Of a stretch of 64,000 bases of DNA, positions 33,901 to 42,400 are shown piece after piece. The number at the start of each line of letters is the position of its first letter. Within the stretch, counting starts at the first letter, position 1. Made by a program: the position numbers and the translations under genes. This stretch comes from an uncultured Clostridium sp. GTDB lineage: Bacteria; Bacillota; Clostridia; Lachnospirales; Lachnospiraceae. The DNA lies in NCBI GenBank assembly GCA_934438135.1, contig CAKSBP010000002.1, positions 1 to 64,000 of the forward strand, read 5' to 3'. The notes beneath the pieces are model-generated. The model was not told where the DNA came from. It did no database searches and saw only the letters and a program-made list of their open reading frames with translations.

Positions 33901-34918
33901 TTCTTATGGTATGAAGTTCACATACGATGAAACTTCTGACGGATGGGCAGGAGCAACCATTGCAAAAGAAGCAGACTGGTCAGGATGCAACGCTCTTCAG
34001 TTATGGACAATTCCAGATGGAAATAAGCAGAAGGTAGTTGTACAGATTACAGCAAATTCAAAGGTTTATGAAGTATACTTAAATAAATATACACAGTATG
34101 CAGATTCAACAAAACCAATGTTAGTTACAATTCCGTTTAGTGAATTCTGTGAGAGAGATACAGCAGGAAATCCTACCGGAGGACTTGTAAACGATGCTTC
34201 CAGCATTTCATCTGTAGGTCTTTGGGTAAATGCTCTTGAAGGAACGGATGCAGTTGTTGATGGAAAAGTATCCGGAACAATTTACTATGATGGAGTAAAA
34301 GCTGTTAAGACAGATTCTTCCGAAATTAAATTTGAGGATGCATCTGCACCAGTAGAAACAGAAACACCAGCAACAAGTGAAACACCAGCAACAAGCGAAA
34401 CACCAGCAACAAGTGAAACACCAGCAACAAGCGAAACACCAGCAACGAGTGAAGCACCTGTAACAAGCGAAACACCAGCAACAAGTGAAACTCCTACAAC
34501 GAGTGAAGCACCTTCATTTGATGCAGTGCCTTCTGTATCTGTTACAACAAATGCAGGCGGATCCGTATCCCAGGCTTATACAATCAAGAGAAACGGAAAT
34601 TCTGCAATCGATGTATCTAAGATTAAGATTCGTTACAACTACTCCAGAAGTGGTTCCACAGCACAGTCCTTCTGGTGTGATAGTGCAGGAATCTCCTTAT
34701 CAACCGCTCCATACTATATAAATTACGCTTCTGATGTAATTGGCACATTTGGTGATGGATACCTTGATATCACATTTGATAAAGCAGTAGAACTTACAGA
34801 CGGTTCTATGACCTTCCAGATTCGTTTTAACCAGAGCGATTGGTCAAGCTACTCTGGCTTCGTAGGTGGAAACGTAGAAGTTTACTACGATGGACAGTTG
34901 GTTCAGACGATTAAATAA
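30932..34918 (+). CDS. Secreted multidomain GH26 beta-mannanase-like protein with several CBMs
   Basis: A 1328-residue secreted glycoside hydrolase. The signal peptide spans about residues 1-37 and ends VKA-AED. Two related modules of about 170 residues each (about 45-215 and 220-385), both starting with W-Y-GTGWEY-Y-GA-NSSV, look like tandem mannan-binding CBM27 domains. The GH26 domain (about 430-830) has the acid/base Glu624 in FRPFHE and the nucleophile Glu732 in VTETG. A further CBM11/CIA30-like module (about 950-1130), a Thr/Pro linker and a C-terminal CBM3-like module follow. The GTG start at 30932 has AAGGGAG upstream. No sortase motif is present, so it is released or held by its CBMs. 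Confidence 0.9.
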   Translation: MKKKYFVKRTGAILLTAVLAATTVYAPQYHTYSVVKAAEDSTEGTTIKSWNFTTGVDGWNYGTGWEYQYSGADNSSVAWDDGKLKATVDFSQDSDKSWSQMALSTWCSNSFDLTGANQISFDFYYDTSCMTQGSIMFKLFSNGGIDKTVSFDAASAKTVSGTIKKASITCEMDEMSGEDVEGVNDFAICVVGNETDYKGDMWFDNIKIQATNKETTPLDVVKQYTFDNSAQNWYYGTGWEYNYTGASNSSVGYEDGKLKLNVDYSNDSAQTWSQMAACVWENSGLDLTGVNTATLDFYYDKTKLTSGSFKLKLFSNGGPIEATTDVDLSNAEEVEGTDLIKVPCAFYFSTLDAADVNDLSVCVIGSSTDYKGALYLDNITLSKDATIKDAYVNSTVKVTGGKYKQSIKDGELTTYDEDGNEVKTKLATSVSTVDQNATDAVKQAYAYLKAVGSTDTTIFGHQCDIFYKAGSSDLSLSDTYDITGAYSGIMGLDGLELAGQEYSASQYNNNIAPKMGTERVPETAAGNVQAAAQISNIAIKNGSLVTLSLHMPNFSKVGAGNYDGVHSYTKYSFKGYTVNDLTGDTMNQMLPGGKYNEMFNAYLDMVADYASQVDGAILFRPFHENTGGWFWWGNSCCDAETYKNVYRYTVEYLRDTKDIHNMLYEYGPSSDAESVADYEIRYPGDEYVDLVGTDIYNTNPKADDTFINTLTAQLNVVNEFAKQHNKLMAVTETGMATSGADKGDNQTAVHKTGNKDKDWYNKVMKAVAASDASYFLLWANFSEHDGFYTPYVKSVNDDGSLYGHELLDNFIDYYNNPTSAFTSNMKDALTQLKEVSISTTPISNAKTGYITAPVSGSRILEATDVTAKVSNVSDSDKVEFYFYGADDTVEKVTASSKNGSVYTAKLDADTLKALGEAVGTMALVINGEKVQTINATYNIPEPVEDPLTVDDFEDYYGVESLLNKAWTTNKATGNSISLGLTKEAGKFYDGSYGMKFTYDETSDGWAGATIAKEADWSGCNALQLWTIPDGNKQKVVVQITANSKVYEVYLNKYTQYADSTKPMLVTIPFSEFCERDTAGNPTGGLVNDASSISSVGLWVNALEGTDAVVDGKVSGTIYYDGVKAVKTDSSEIKFEDASAPVETETPATSETPATSETPATSETPATSETPATSEAPVTSETPATSETPTTSEAPSFDAVPSVSVTTNAGGSVSQAYTIKRNGNSAIDVSKIKIRYNYSRSGSTAQSFWCDSAGISLSTAPYYINYASDVIGTFGDGYLDITFDKAVELTDGSMTFQIRFNQSDWSSYSGFVGGNVEVYYDGQLVQTIK
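34361..34504 (+). repeat. In-frame 18-bp tandem repeat encoding a Glu-Thr-Pro linker
   Basis: Eight tandem 18-base units encode ETPATS or close variants (EAPVTS, ETPTTS) and join the last two binding modules of the GH26 protein. Unit number is likely to vary between strains by slippage or recombination. Confidence 0.95.
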
Positions 34919-34943
34919 TTATTGTAAGATATGAAATATTTAA

Positions 34944-34976
34944 AGCCTGCCGGTGAGAGTCGGCAGGTCTTTTTGT
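34944..34976 (+). terminator. Terminator of the GH26 gene
   Basis: CCTGCCG (34946-34952) pairs with CGGCAGG (34961-34967) and is followed by TCTTTTTG. Confidence 0.88.
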
Positions 34977-35080
34977 TTTTAGCTGGATATGAGAAAAACG
35001 GTTGTCCTTCCCCAAAAACGGCAGTATAATAAAAAAGATTAGGATTATAAATGAATGTCAGGAATAAACAGGAGGATTTT

Positions 35081-36232
35081 ATGGACATTAACCGTGAAGT
35101 AGATCAGTTAGCAAATTATATGATTTTATTAAGGAAGCATTTTCACCAGTATCCAGAAATGGGAATGGAAGAATACGAAACATCAAAACGGATTAAAGAG
35201 GAACTTTCCAATCAGGAGATACCATATATCAGCGTTGGCGAAACTGGAGTGATTGGCTTTATCGGAAAAGGAGAAAAGGTCATTGCACTTCGTGCCGATA
35301 TGGATGCCTTAAGAATTCAGGAAAAAACAGAAGTGAATTATAAATCGGTCAATGACGGTATTATGCATGCCTGCGGACATGATGCACATATGGCGGCTTT
35401 ATTAGGGGCAGCCCAGGTACTAAAGAAATATGAAGATGAACTGAATTGTACGGTAAAATTGATTTTTCAGCCATCCGAGGAAAACTGTAAAGGTGCTAAG
35501 ATGATTTGTGATAATGGACATTTATCAGATGTTTCCTCTATTTTTGGACTTCATGTATTTGGTGATATGCCTTGTGGAACCATTTCGATTGAAGAAGGAC
35601 CACGAATGGCTGCAACGGATATTTTTCAGATTGATATTACAGGAAGAGCGGGACACGCTGGAAAACCACAGCAGTGCGTGGATGCGACACTGACGGGGGC
35701 AGCAGTGGTTATGAATCTTCAGAGTATTATCAGCCGTAATTTAGATCCGAATGCATCAGCAGTTGTTACGATTGGTAAGTTTGAATCGGGAACAGCACAT
35801 AACATTATTTCAGGAGAAGCGCATATCCGTGGGACAGTCCGGACGTTTGCCCATGAAGATGGAAGAATGATTGAACAGGCGGTACATAGAATTGTGGAGG
35901 GTACTGCCGATACCTATGGAGCAAAAATACACATTGATTACCAGAGAGCACTTCATCCGGAAGTGCATAATGATCCGGAAGTGACGGAAATTGCTTTAAG
36001 AGCTGCAAAGAAAGTATTTCCGGAAAAGATGTTTGTGAATGCACCAAAAATGTTTTTAGGAGAGGATTTTTCTATTTACCAGCAGAGAGTGCCAGGAACC
36101 TTTGCGTTTGTAGGAGCTGGAAATGAATCTCTTGGAAGAGCATTTCCAAACCATCATGACAAATTTAATATTGATGAAAAGGCTTTGGTGATTGCTGCAA
36201 AATTATTTGCTGCATTTGCTATGGAAAATTAA
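35081..36232 (+). CDS. M20-family amidohydrolase (N-acyl amino acid or peptide hydrolase)
   Basis: This 383-residue cytoplasmic enzyme belongs to the M20D amidohydrolases, which remove acyl groups from amino acids or cut small peptide-like amides. Metal-binding motifs are visible: CGHDAHMA near residue 102, a QPSEE stretch with the catalytic Glu, and the late His in FPNHHDKF. The core includes the dimerisation (lid) domain between them. CAGGAGG precedes the ATG at 35081. It lies 111 bases before a peptide importer that has its own promoter, so it may process imported substrates. Confidence 0.9.
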   Translation: MDINREVDQLANYMILLRKHFHQYPEMGMEEYETSKRIKEELSNQEIPYISVGETGVIGFIGKGEKVIALRADMDALRIQEKTEVNYKSVNDGIMHACGHDAHMAALLGAAQVLKKYEDELNCTVKLIFQPSEENCKGAKMICDNGHLSDVSSIFGLHVFGDMPCGTISIEEGPRMAATDIFQIDITGRAGHAGKPQQCVDATLTGAAVVMNLQSIISRNLDPNASAVVTIGKFESGTAHNIISGEAHIRGTVRTFAHEDGRMIEQAVHRIVEGTADTYGAKIHIDYQRALHPEVHNDPEVTEIALRAAKKVFPEKMFVNAPKMFLGEDFSIYQQRVPGTFAFVGAGNESLGRAFPNHHDKFNIDEKALVIAAKLFAAFAMEN

Positions 36233-36271
36233 ATAGAATGGTATAATAATTAGTACAATCCTCAAAAAAAG

Positions 36272-36300
36272 TTGCAAATATATTCTGTATACTATATTAT
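36272..36300 (+). promoter_or_regulatory. Promoter of the peptide ABC importer operon
   Basis: TTGCAA, a 17-base spacer and TATTAT lie 43 bases ahead of the substrate-binding protein gene. Confidence 0.6.
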
Positions 36301-36343
36301 GTAGTGGTATTATGATAACACGAGGAGAAACGAGGAATAAAGT

Positions 36344-37921
36344 ATGAAAAAAATGAAACGATTTTTATTCATGGCGTTGATGCTTTTGATGTCTATTGCA
36401 TTCTACGGCTGTGGAAGCGATAAGAAGGATAATGCAGGAAAGTCTGATGAGTCTGTTTCTTCCGAAGAGCCGACTAAGGGCGGTTCTGTAGTTGTAGGAA
36501 TCACACAGGATCTTGACAGTCTTGACCCACACAAAGCAGTAGCGGCAGGAACCAGAGAAGTCATGTTTAATATTTTTGAAGGTTTATTTAAACCAGATGA
36601 AAATGGAGATTTACAACCAGCATTAGCAAGTGATTACAGTGTAAATGAAGAGGGTACTATTTATACATTTACCATTCGTGAAGGAGTGAAATTCCATAAC
36701 GGAAATACAGTCACAGCAGATGATGTGGTTTATTCTATAAAACGTGTTGCCGGCCTGCTGGATAAGAATGAAAAAGATATTCGACAGATTTCAGCGCTGA
36801 AAAATATCAGTGAAGTAAATAAAAAAGATGACAGTACTGTAGAGGTGAAACTGGCAGTTGCAGATACAGAACTTACCAGTTATTTAACAGCTGGAGACTG
36901 CGCTGTTATTCCGGCTGATTACACAGACGAAGCAACGAAGCCAGTTGGGACAGGCCCATTTGTATTTGAATCTTACAGCCCATTAGACAGCATGGTTGTA
37001 AAGAAAAATGCAGATTACTGGAACACGGAAGCAATGCCATATCTGGACGAAGTGACATTTAAAATTTTCTCCAGTGCAGATGCGGCATTCTTGCAGGTAC
37101 AGGCAGGAAGTGTTGATATTCTTGCATACCTGACAGATGAGCAGGCAAATCAGCTGTCAAACAGCGATTGTGATGTAAAAGAAGGAAATATGAATCTGGT
37201 ACAGGGATTATTTTTAAATAATAAGACAGAACCATTTAATAATCCAAAAGTAAGAGAAGCATTAAACTATGCCATCGACAAACAGGCAATTATTGATATG
37301 GTTGCAGATGGAAAAGGAACTATTATTGGAAGTAACTTGACTCCAGGACTTTCTTCTTATTATGATGAAAGCTTAAGCGGGCTTTATCAGACCAATGTAG
37401 AAAAAGCAAAAGAATTATTAAAAGAAGCTGGTTATGAAAATGGACTGAAATTTAAGATTTCCGTTCCTTCTAATTACCAGTTCCATGTAGATACGGCACA
37501 GGTAATCGTAGAACAGTTAAAACAGGCTGGTATTACCGCAGAAATCAATTTGATCGACTGGTCTACATGGTTAAGCGATGTTTATACAAAGCGTGATTAT
37601 CAGGCTACGATTGTAGGATTGGATGGAAACTTATCTCCTAGAAACTTTATGGAACGATTCAAATCAGATGCAGATAATAACTTTATCAACTTTAACAACA
37701 AAGAATATGACAGTATATTAAAAGAAGTATTATCCGCAACGGATGATGAAACAAAAGTCACAGACTATAAAAAACTTCAGGCAGTCTTAGCAGAAGATTC
37801 CGCTTCTGTTTATTTACAGGATCCAGCTTTATTAGTTGCTGTAAATAAGAAATTAGGAGGATATAAATTCTATCCTGTCTATGTACAAGATATGTCCAGT
37901 ATTTATTATACTGCGCAGTAG
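36344..37921 (+). CDS. Peptide ABC transporter substrate-binding lipoprotein (SBP family 5)
   Basis: This 525-residue lipoprotein captures oligopeptides or similar ligands outside the cell for the importer encoded next. The signal peptide ends in a lipobox with Cys23 (FYGCGS). The family-5 fold is recognised from the DLDSLDPHKA start, the ALASDYSVNEEGTIYTFTIREGVKFHNG stretch, TADDVVYS, and GTGPFVF. The ligand is not predictable. A strong terminator-like hairpin at 37933 separates it from the permease genes, which would give an excess of binding protein over membrane subunits. Confidence 0.93.
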   Translation: MKKMKRFLFMALMLLMSIAFYGCGSDKKDNAGKSDESVSSEEPTKGGSVVVGITQDLDSLDPHKAVAAGTREVMFNIFEGLFKPDENGDLQPALASDYSVNEEGTIYTFTIREGVKFHNGNTVTADDVVYSIKRVAGLLDKNEKDIRQISALKNISEVNKKDDSTVEVKLAVADTELTSYLTAGDCAVIPADYTDEATKPVGTGPFVFESYSPLDSMVVKKNADYWNTEAMPYLDEVTFKIFSSADAAFLQVQAGSVDILAYLTDEQANQLSNSDCDVKEGNMNLVQGLFLNNKTEPFNNPKVREALNYAIDKQAIIDMVADGKGTIIGSNLTPGLSSYYDESLSGLYQTNVEKAKELLKEAGYENGLKFKISVPSNYQFHVDTAQVIVEQLKQAGITAEINLIDWSTWLSDVYTKRDYQATIVGLDGNLSPRNFMERFKSDADNNFINFNNKEYDSILKEVLSATDDETKVTDYKKLQAVLAEDSASVYLQDPALLVAVNKKLGGYKFYPVYVQDMSSIYYTAQ

Positions 37922-37932
37922 AAGTATATCCG

Positions 37933-37972
37933 AAACCACGAGAAGCGCTGGACGCGTTTCTTGTGGTTTTTT
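37933..37972 (+). terminator. Intra-operon terminator after the binding-protein gene
   Basis: A 15-bp stem with G-U pairs (37933-37947 with 37955-37969) is followed by T residues. Its position between binding protein and permeases suggests partial read-through to set subunit ratios. Confidence 0.85.
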
Positions 37973-38046
37973 ATGTGATAGGAGATTTTTTGAGAATTTG
38001 CGAAATGTGATTTTTAGATTGTAGCAAAGGTGGAGTAACAAAAACG

Positions 38047-38991
38047 ATGAAGATTTTAGTAAAGAAAGCGATGACCATGGTTCTAACGCTGTTTCTTGTT
38101 TCTGTTGTTACCTTCAGTGCATTTCAAGTGATTAATGGTGATGTGGTGACGGCAAAGCTTGGGGTGGATGCGACGAAAGAGCAGGTAGAGGAACTGAAAG
38201 AAGAATATGGCCTCAACAAAAGCATTCCGGTGCGCTATGCAGAGTGGTTACAAGGTGCAATTCGGGGAGACTTCGGAGATTCCTATAGTTATAATGTTCC
38301 AGTAGGAAAGCTTGTGGCTGAACGAATGGAAGTAACAGTTGGTTTGGGATTGATTGCAATTCTACTTATTATAATAGTGGCCCTACCTCTTGGAATTCTG
38401 GCGTCTCGAACTAGAAATGGAATAGGTGGACATATTATTAATACTGTAAATCAGATTTTTATGTCGGTTCCTCATTTCTTTCTAGGAATGTTAATCTGCC
38501 TGGTATTTGGAATTTTTTTAAAGTGGTTTACACCAGGTGATTATGTTTCTTTGAAGGATAGTGTAAGTGGATATTTTGGATATATGATTTTTCCGGCGAT
38601 TGCAATTGCCATACCGAAAATTGCTATGCTGGTCAAATTTTTAAAAACGTCAGTAATCCGACAGATGAATCAGGATTATGTGAGGACGGCAAGAAGCAAA
38701 GGAAACAGCGAAAAACGGATTTTATATCATCATGTTCTTAGAAATGCATTGATTCCAGTGCTGACGTTTCTGGCAATGGTGATTGCAGAAGTGCTGGCAG
38801 GAAGTATCGTGCTGGAGCCAGTATTTAATCTGCCTGGTTTGGGAAGACTTCTGGTTGTTTCTATATCGAGTCGTGATTATCCAGTTGTACAGGTGATTGT
38901 ACTCTATATTGCGGCAGTTGTTATTGTCATGAACTGTATTGTTGATATTTTATACCAGTATCTTGATCCAAGGGTGAAGGATGCATTGTAA
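38047..38991 (+). CDS. Peptide ABC transporter permease, DppB/OppB type
   Basis: The first of two permease subunits, 314 residues with six membrane segments. The conserved N-terminal helix and the segment VDATKEQVEELKEEYGLNK are typical of DppB/OppB subunits. The cytoplasmic coupling loop near residues 205-240 contains the EAA-type motif (YVRTARSKGNSE). It is followed after 14 bases by the second permease. Start choice is simple, with GGTGG upstream. Confidence 0.92.
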   Translation: MKILVKKAMTMVLTLFLVSVVTFSAFQVINGDVVTAKLGVDATKEQVEELKEEYGLNKSIPVRYAEWLQGAIRGDFGDSYSYNVPVGKLVAERMEVTVGLGLIAILLIIIVALPLGILASRTRNGIGGHIINTVNQIFMSVPHFFLGMLICLVFGIFLKWFTPGDYVSLKDSVSGYFGYMIFPAIAIAIPKIAMLVKFLKTSVIRQMNQDYVRTARSKGNSEKRILYHHVLRNALIPVLTFLAMVIAEVLAGSIVLEPVFNLPGLGRLLVVSISSRDYPVVQVIVLYIAAVVIVMNCIVDILYQYLDPRVKDAL

Positions 38992-39005
38992 AGGATGGTA
39001 AACCA

Positions 39006-39803
39006 ATGAAAAGGGTAAAAGATAAAAAATATATATTCGGTATTGTGCTTATGGCAGCAGTACTTCTATTTGTGCTGGTTGGTATTTTTTATACGCCATA
39101 CGATCCGGAGAAAATGGATGCCAGTGTAAAAAACATGGGTCCAAGCCTGAAACACTGGTTTGGAACGGATAATTTCGGCAGGGACGTATTAAGCCGTGTC
39201 ATGGATGGAAGTAAAACTACATTTTTTATTGCATTCTGCACTATTTTAATAGGAAGTGTTGTTGGAAGTCTGATTGGTGCTGTGACTGGATATTTTGGCG
39301 GATTTTTAGATGAAATCATCATGCGTATCAATGATGTGCTTCTTTCCTTTCCCTACATTTTACTGGCATTAATCATTATTAGTATTATGGGAATTGGAAA
39401 GTATAATATTATCATTGCAATGGGGATTTTATTTATACCCAGTTTCGCAAGAGTAGTAAGAAGTGAGTTTGTCACACAAAAACAACTGGATTATGTGAAA
39501 AATGCAAAGCTTATGGGCGCAGGAGATATGCGGATTATGTTTGTTCATATTTTCCCTAATATTCTGCCGATTTTATTTTCCAGTATTACCATTGGATTTA
39601 ATAATGCTGTATTAACAGAAGCTGGAATGAGCTATCTGGGATTAGGTGTGCAGCCACCGGAAGCCAGTCTTGGAAGAATGCTTTCGGAAGCCCAGGCCTA
39701 TATGGTAAATGCACCATGGTGTGCACTGGCACCTGGAATTATGATTATTCTGACTGTGCTGAGTTTCAGTCTGGTAAGCGAAAGAGGTGGAAACCGTGGA
39801 TAA
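39006..39803 (+). CDS. Peptide ABC transporter permease, DppC/OppC type
   Basis: The second permease subunit, 265 residues. The motif HWFGTDNFGRDVLSR after the first membrane helix is diagnostic of DppC/OppC proteins, and the EAA-type loop (YVKNAKLMGAGD) is present. It pairs with the DppB-type subunit to form the channel. The reading frame overlaps the next gene by 8 bases, so translation of the ATPase is coupled. Confidence 0.92.
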   Translation: MKRVKDKKYIFGIVLMAAVLLFVLVGIFYTPYDPEKMDASVKNMGPSLKHWFGTDNFGRDVLSRVMDGSKTTFFIAFCTILIGSVVGSLIGAVTGYFGGFLDEIIMRINDVLLSFPYILLALIIISIMGIGKYNIIIAMGILFIPSFARVVRSEFVTQKQLDYVKNAKLMGAGDMRIMFVHIFPNILPILFSSITIGFNNAVLTEAGMSYLGLGVQPPEASLGRMLSEAQAYMVNAPWCALAPGIMIILTVLSFSLVSERGGNRG

Positions 39804-41382
39804 AAAACAGAAAAAAGAGCTTCTTTGTATTAAAGAACTGGAGATTAGCTTTCAGGAGAAAACCGGAAAGAAAGAGGTCGTAAAAAGAATCAGCCTTTCT
39901 GTTTCAGAAGGAGAAAAGGTTGGAATTGTAGGAGAGAGTGGCTCTGGAAAATCCATGACTTCCCTTGCTGTGATGCAGCTTCTTCCAGAGGATGCAAAGA
40001 TAACAAACGGCACCATTTATTTTGAAGGAAAGGAAATACTTTCATATAAACCAGGAGAACTTAAGGATATTCGTGGCAGAGAACTGGCAATGGTATTTCA
40101 GGAACCGATGACTTCACTGAATCCGGTTATGACCATTGGAAGACAATTGGAAGAAGTTTTTATGCTTCATGAACCAATGACGAAAGAAGAACGTAGAAAA
40201 CGGGTTCTTTCTATGTTAAAGGAAGTTGGACTGAGAAATGGAGAGGAATTGTGGAACCGTTACCCGCATCAGCTTTCCGGAGGAATGCGCCAGAGAGTAA
40301 TGATTGCTATGGCAATGTTACTTCGACCAAAACTTTTGATTGCAGATGAGCCAACTACTGCATTGGATGTTACTGTGCAGGCTCAGATTTTAGACTTGAT
40401 TAATCAGTTAAATGAAGAATATCATACAAGTGTACTGCTGATTTCCCATGATTTGGGAGTAATAAAAAAATGCTGTTCCCATGCAGTTGTGATGAACGAA
40501 GGACGTATTATAGAAGAAGGAAGTGTAGAAGAACTGTTTTCCAATCCCAAAGAGGACTACACTAAAAAACTGTTAGCAGCAGTGCCAGGAAGAAATCGGG
40601 AACTGCAGTTTTCAGAGAGCGGAATGATGAAAGCGGCTTCGGAGGAATTGATATTAGAAGTTTTCGGGGTGGATATTTTTTATCAAAATAAACATGGTCT
40701 TTTCTCAAAAGGAAAGAAAAAACATATTGTGAAAGAAGCAGATTTTTATATAAAAAAAGGAGAGATTGTTGGAATCGTTGGAGAAAGTGGTTCTGGAAAG
40801 TCGACACTTTCCAAAGCGGTAACAGGGCTTGTGCCTTATGAAAACGGAACAATTCAGTTGAAAGAAGATAGACCTGCCATGGTATTTCAGGATCCATATT
40901 CATCATTGAATCCGTCGAAAAAAGTCGGATGGTTGATTGAAGAACCATTAAGAAATCAGGGCGGTTTTTCTAAGGAAGAAAGAAAAAAACGAGTGGATGA
41001 AATGCTGATACAGGTCGGACTTCCAGTTGAGTTTAAAGAACGTTATATCAGACAGTTAAGCGGTGGTCAGAGACAGCGTGTCAGTATTGCCTGTGCCTTG
41101 ATTACAAATGCAAAACTAATTGTATTGGATGAACCGGTTTCTGCCTTGGATGTGACCATTCAGGCCCAGATTTTGTCGCTTCTTTTAAAACTCCGAGAAA
41201 CTTATGATTTATCGTATCTGTTTATTTCTCATGATTTAAATGTGGTCTATCAGATTTGCGACCGGATTTATGTTATGGAAAATGGCAGATTGATTGAAAA
41301 CGGCACGAAAGAGGAAATTTTCTATAATCCGAAGACAGACTATACAAAGAAACTGCTTCATTCAATTTTGTCGGTAGAGTAG
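39796..41382 (+). CDS. Fused double-ATPase subunit of the peptide importer (DppD-DppF type)
   Basis: A 528-residue protein contains two complete ABC ATPase domains in one chain. The first (about 8-265) has Walker A GESGSGKS, signature LSGGMRQR and Walker B LLIADEPTTALD. The second (about 280-525) has GESGSGKS, LSGGQRQR and LIVLDEPVSALD. Most Firmicutes encode these as two genes (D and F). The GTG at 39796 is chosen because GAGGTGG lies 5 bases ahead, and an in-frame GTG at 39787 is part of that site. The short linker lacks the usual D-type C-terminal Fe-S extension. Confidence 0.92.
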   Translation: MDKKQKKELLCIKELEISFQEKTGKKEVVKRISLSVSEGEKVGIVGESGSGKSMTSLAVMQLLPEDAKITNGTIYFEGKEILSYKPGELKDIRGRELAMVFQEPMTSLNPVMTIGRQLEEVFMLHEPMTKEERRKRVLSMLKEVGLRNGEELWNRYPHQLSGGMRQRVMIAMAMLLRPKLLIADEPTTALDVTVQAQILDLINQLNEEYHTSVLLISHDLGVIKKCCSHAVVMNEGRIIEEGSVEELFSNPKEDYTKKLLAAVPGRNRELQFSESGMMKAASEELILEVFGVDIFYQNKHGLFSKGKKKHIVKEADFYIKKGEIVGIVGESGSGKSTLSKAVTGLVPYENGTIQLKEDRPAMVFQDPYSSLNPSKKVGWLIEEPLRNQGGFSKEERKKRVDEMLIQVGLPVEFKERYIRQLSGGQRQRVSIACALITNAKLIVLDEPVSALDVTIQAQILSLLLKLRETYDLSYLFISHDLNVVYQICDRIYVMENGRLIENGTKEEIFYNPKTDYTKKLLHSILSVE

Positions 41383-41423
41383 CAGATGACACCATGACAG
41401 GAGAAAGAAAAGGAAGGTTTAAA

Positions 41424-42224
41424 ATGATTATTGATTTTCATACACATGTATTTCCGAAAAGTATTGCAGAGAAAACACTGGACAAGCTAGGGGAGATGAT
41501 AGATACAAAGCCATATACGTGTGGAACGCTTGATGGTCTGAAAGCCTCTATGAAAGAATCTGGTATTGATTACTCGGTGATACTTCCGGTTGTGACAAGG
41601 CCAGAGCAGTTCGAGTCTGTTAATAAATATGCGGCTTCTATTACTGGAAAGGATGGTATTATCTCATTTGGAGGAATTCATCCCAAATCAGATCGGATAG
41701 AAGAAAAAATTAATCAAATCTGTGAACTTGGCTTAAAGGGAATCAAATTACATCCGGATTTTCAGGATACTTATATTGATGAACCACCTTATATAAAATT
41801 AATTTCATACGCATTACAGAAGAATCTGATTGTTTCCATTCATGCGGGTGTTGATTTAGGACTTCCAAATCCGGTACATTGTCCGCCTAAGCGTACTCTT
41901 CGTATGCTAAAGGAAGTAGAAAAGAATGCAGATATTTCGAAGATTGTATTGGCACATATGGGAGGGTTTCAGATGTGGAATGAAGTACACAGTCTTCTGA
42001 TTGAGAAAAATGTTTATTTTGATACCAGTTTCTGTAGAAATTATATGACAAAAGAAGACTGCGTTAGAATAATTCAAGAACATGGTGCTGATAAAATTCT
42101 TTTTGGAACAGATTCGCCGTGGGATAGTCAGAAAGAGGCAGTAGATTTTATAACACAATTACCAATAGAGGATGAAAAAAAACAAGAAATACTGAGCAAA
42201 AATGCTGAAAAGATAATTTTTTAA
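41424..42224 (+). CDS. Amidohydrolase-2 family metal-dependent hydrolase
   Basis: This 266-residue TIM-barrel hydrolase of the amidohydrolase-2 group has the metal-binding DFHTHVFP motif at its start, a lysine in KGIKLHPDFQD, a His in SIHAG, another in LAHMGG, and the catalytic Asp in GTDSPW. Family members decarboxylate or hydrolyse varied small molecules, and the substrate here is unknown. It follows the importer ATPase by 41 bases, so it probably acts on the imported compound or a product of it. The ATG at 41424 follows AGGAAGG. Confidence 0.85.
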   Translation: MIIDFHTHVFPKSIAEKTLDKLGEMIDTKPYTCGTLDGLKASMKESGIDYSVILPVVTRPEQFESVNKYAASITGKDGIISFGGIHPKSDRIEEKINQICELGLKGIKLHPDFQDTYIDEPPYIKLISYALQKNLIVSIHAGVDLGLPNPVHCPPKRTLRMLKEVEKNADISKIVLAHMGGFQMWNEVHSLLIEKNVYFDTSFCRNYMTKEDCVRIIQEHGADKILFGTDSPWDSQKEAVDFITQLPIEDEKKQEILSKNAEKIIF

Positions 42225-42232
42225 AAAAATAC

Positions 42233-42261
42233 TTGAAAGTTTGGTGATAGTGATATATAAT
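42233..42261 (+). promoter_or_regulatory. Promoter of tRNA-Gln
   Basis: TTGAAA, a 17-base spacer and a perfect TATAAT lie 35 bases ahead of the tRNA. Confidence 0.8.
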
Positions 42262-42295
42262 ATCATACGTGTTCAGGACAACTGAAACGAATTGA

Positions 42296-42367
42296 TGGGC
42301 TATCGCCAAACGGTAAGGCACTGGATTCTGATTCCAGCATGTGAAGGTTCGAATCCTTCTAGCCCAG
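42296..42367 (+). tRNA. tRNA-Gln (anticodon CTG)
   Basis: All four arms fold. The 7-bp acceptor TGGGCTA/TAGCCCA, the anticodon stem CTGGA/TCCAG with loop TTCTGAT (anticodon CTG) and the T-arm GAAGG-TTCGAAT-CCTTC are perfect. The discriminator is G73 and CCA is not encoded. CTG reads CAG codons, so a TTG-anticodon tRNA-Gln should exist elsewhere. Confidence 0.96.
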
Positions 42368-42373
42368 TTTAAG

Positions 42374-42400
42374 AACATCATGAGTTTCATGGTGTTTTTT
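42374..42400 (+). terminator. Terminator of tRNA-Gln
   Basis: AACATCATGA pairs with TCATGGTGTT (one G-U) and is followed by a T tract, 7 bases after the tRNA. Confidence 0.85.

Noticed and set aside
34361..34504. Regular 18-bp repeats that could be mistaken for a CRISPR array
   Set aside because: They are contiguous, without spacers, in frame, and encode the ETPATS linker of the GH26 protein.
34400..34918. Cell-wall anchoring of the GH26 protein by an LPXTG motif or dockerin
   Set aside because: The C-terminus is a complete CBM3-like module ending in VQTIK with no sorting signal, hydrophobic tail or dockerin repeat.
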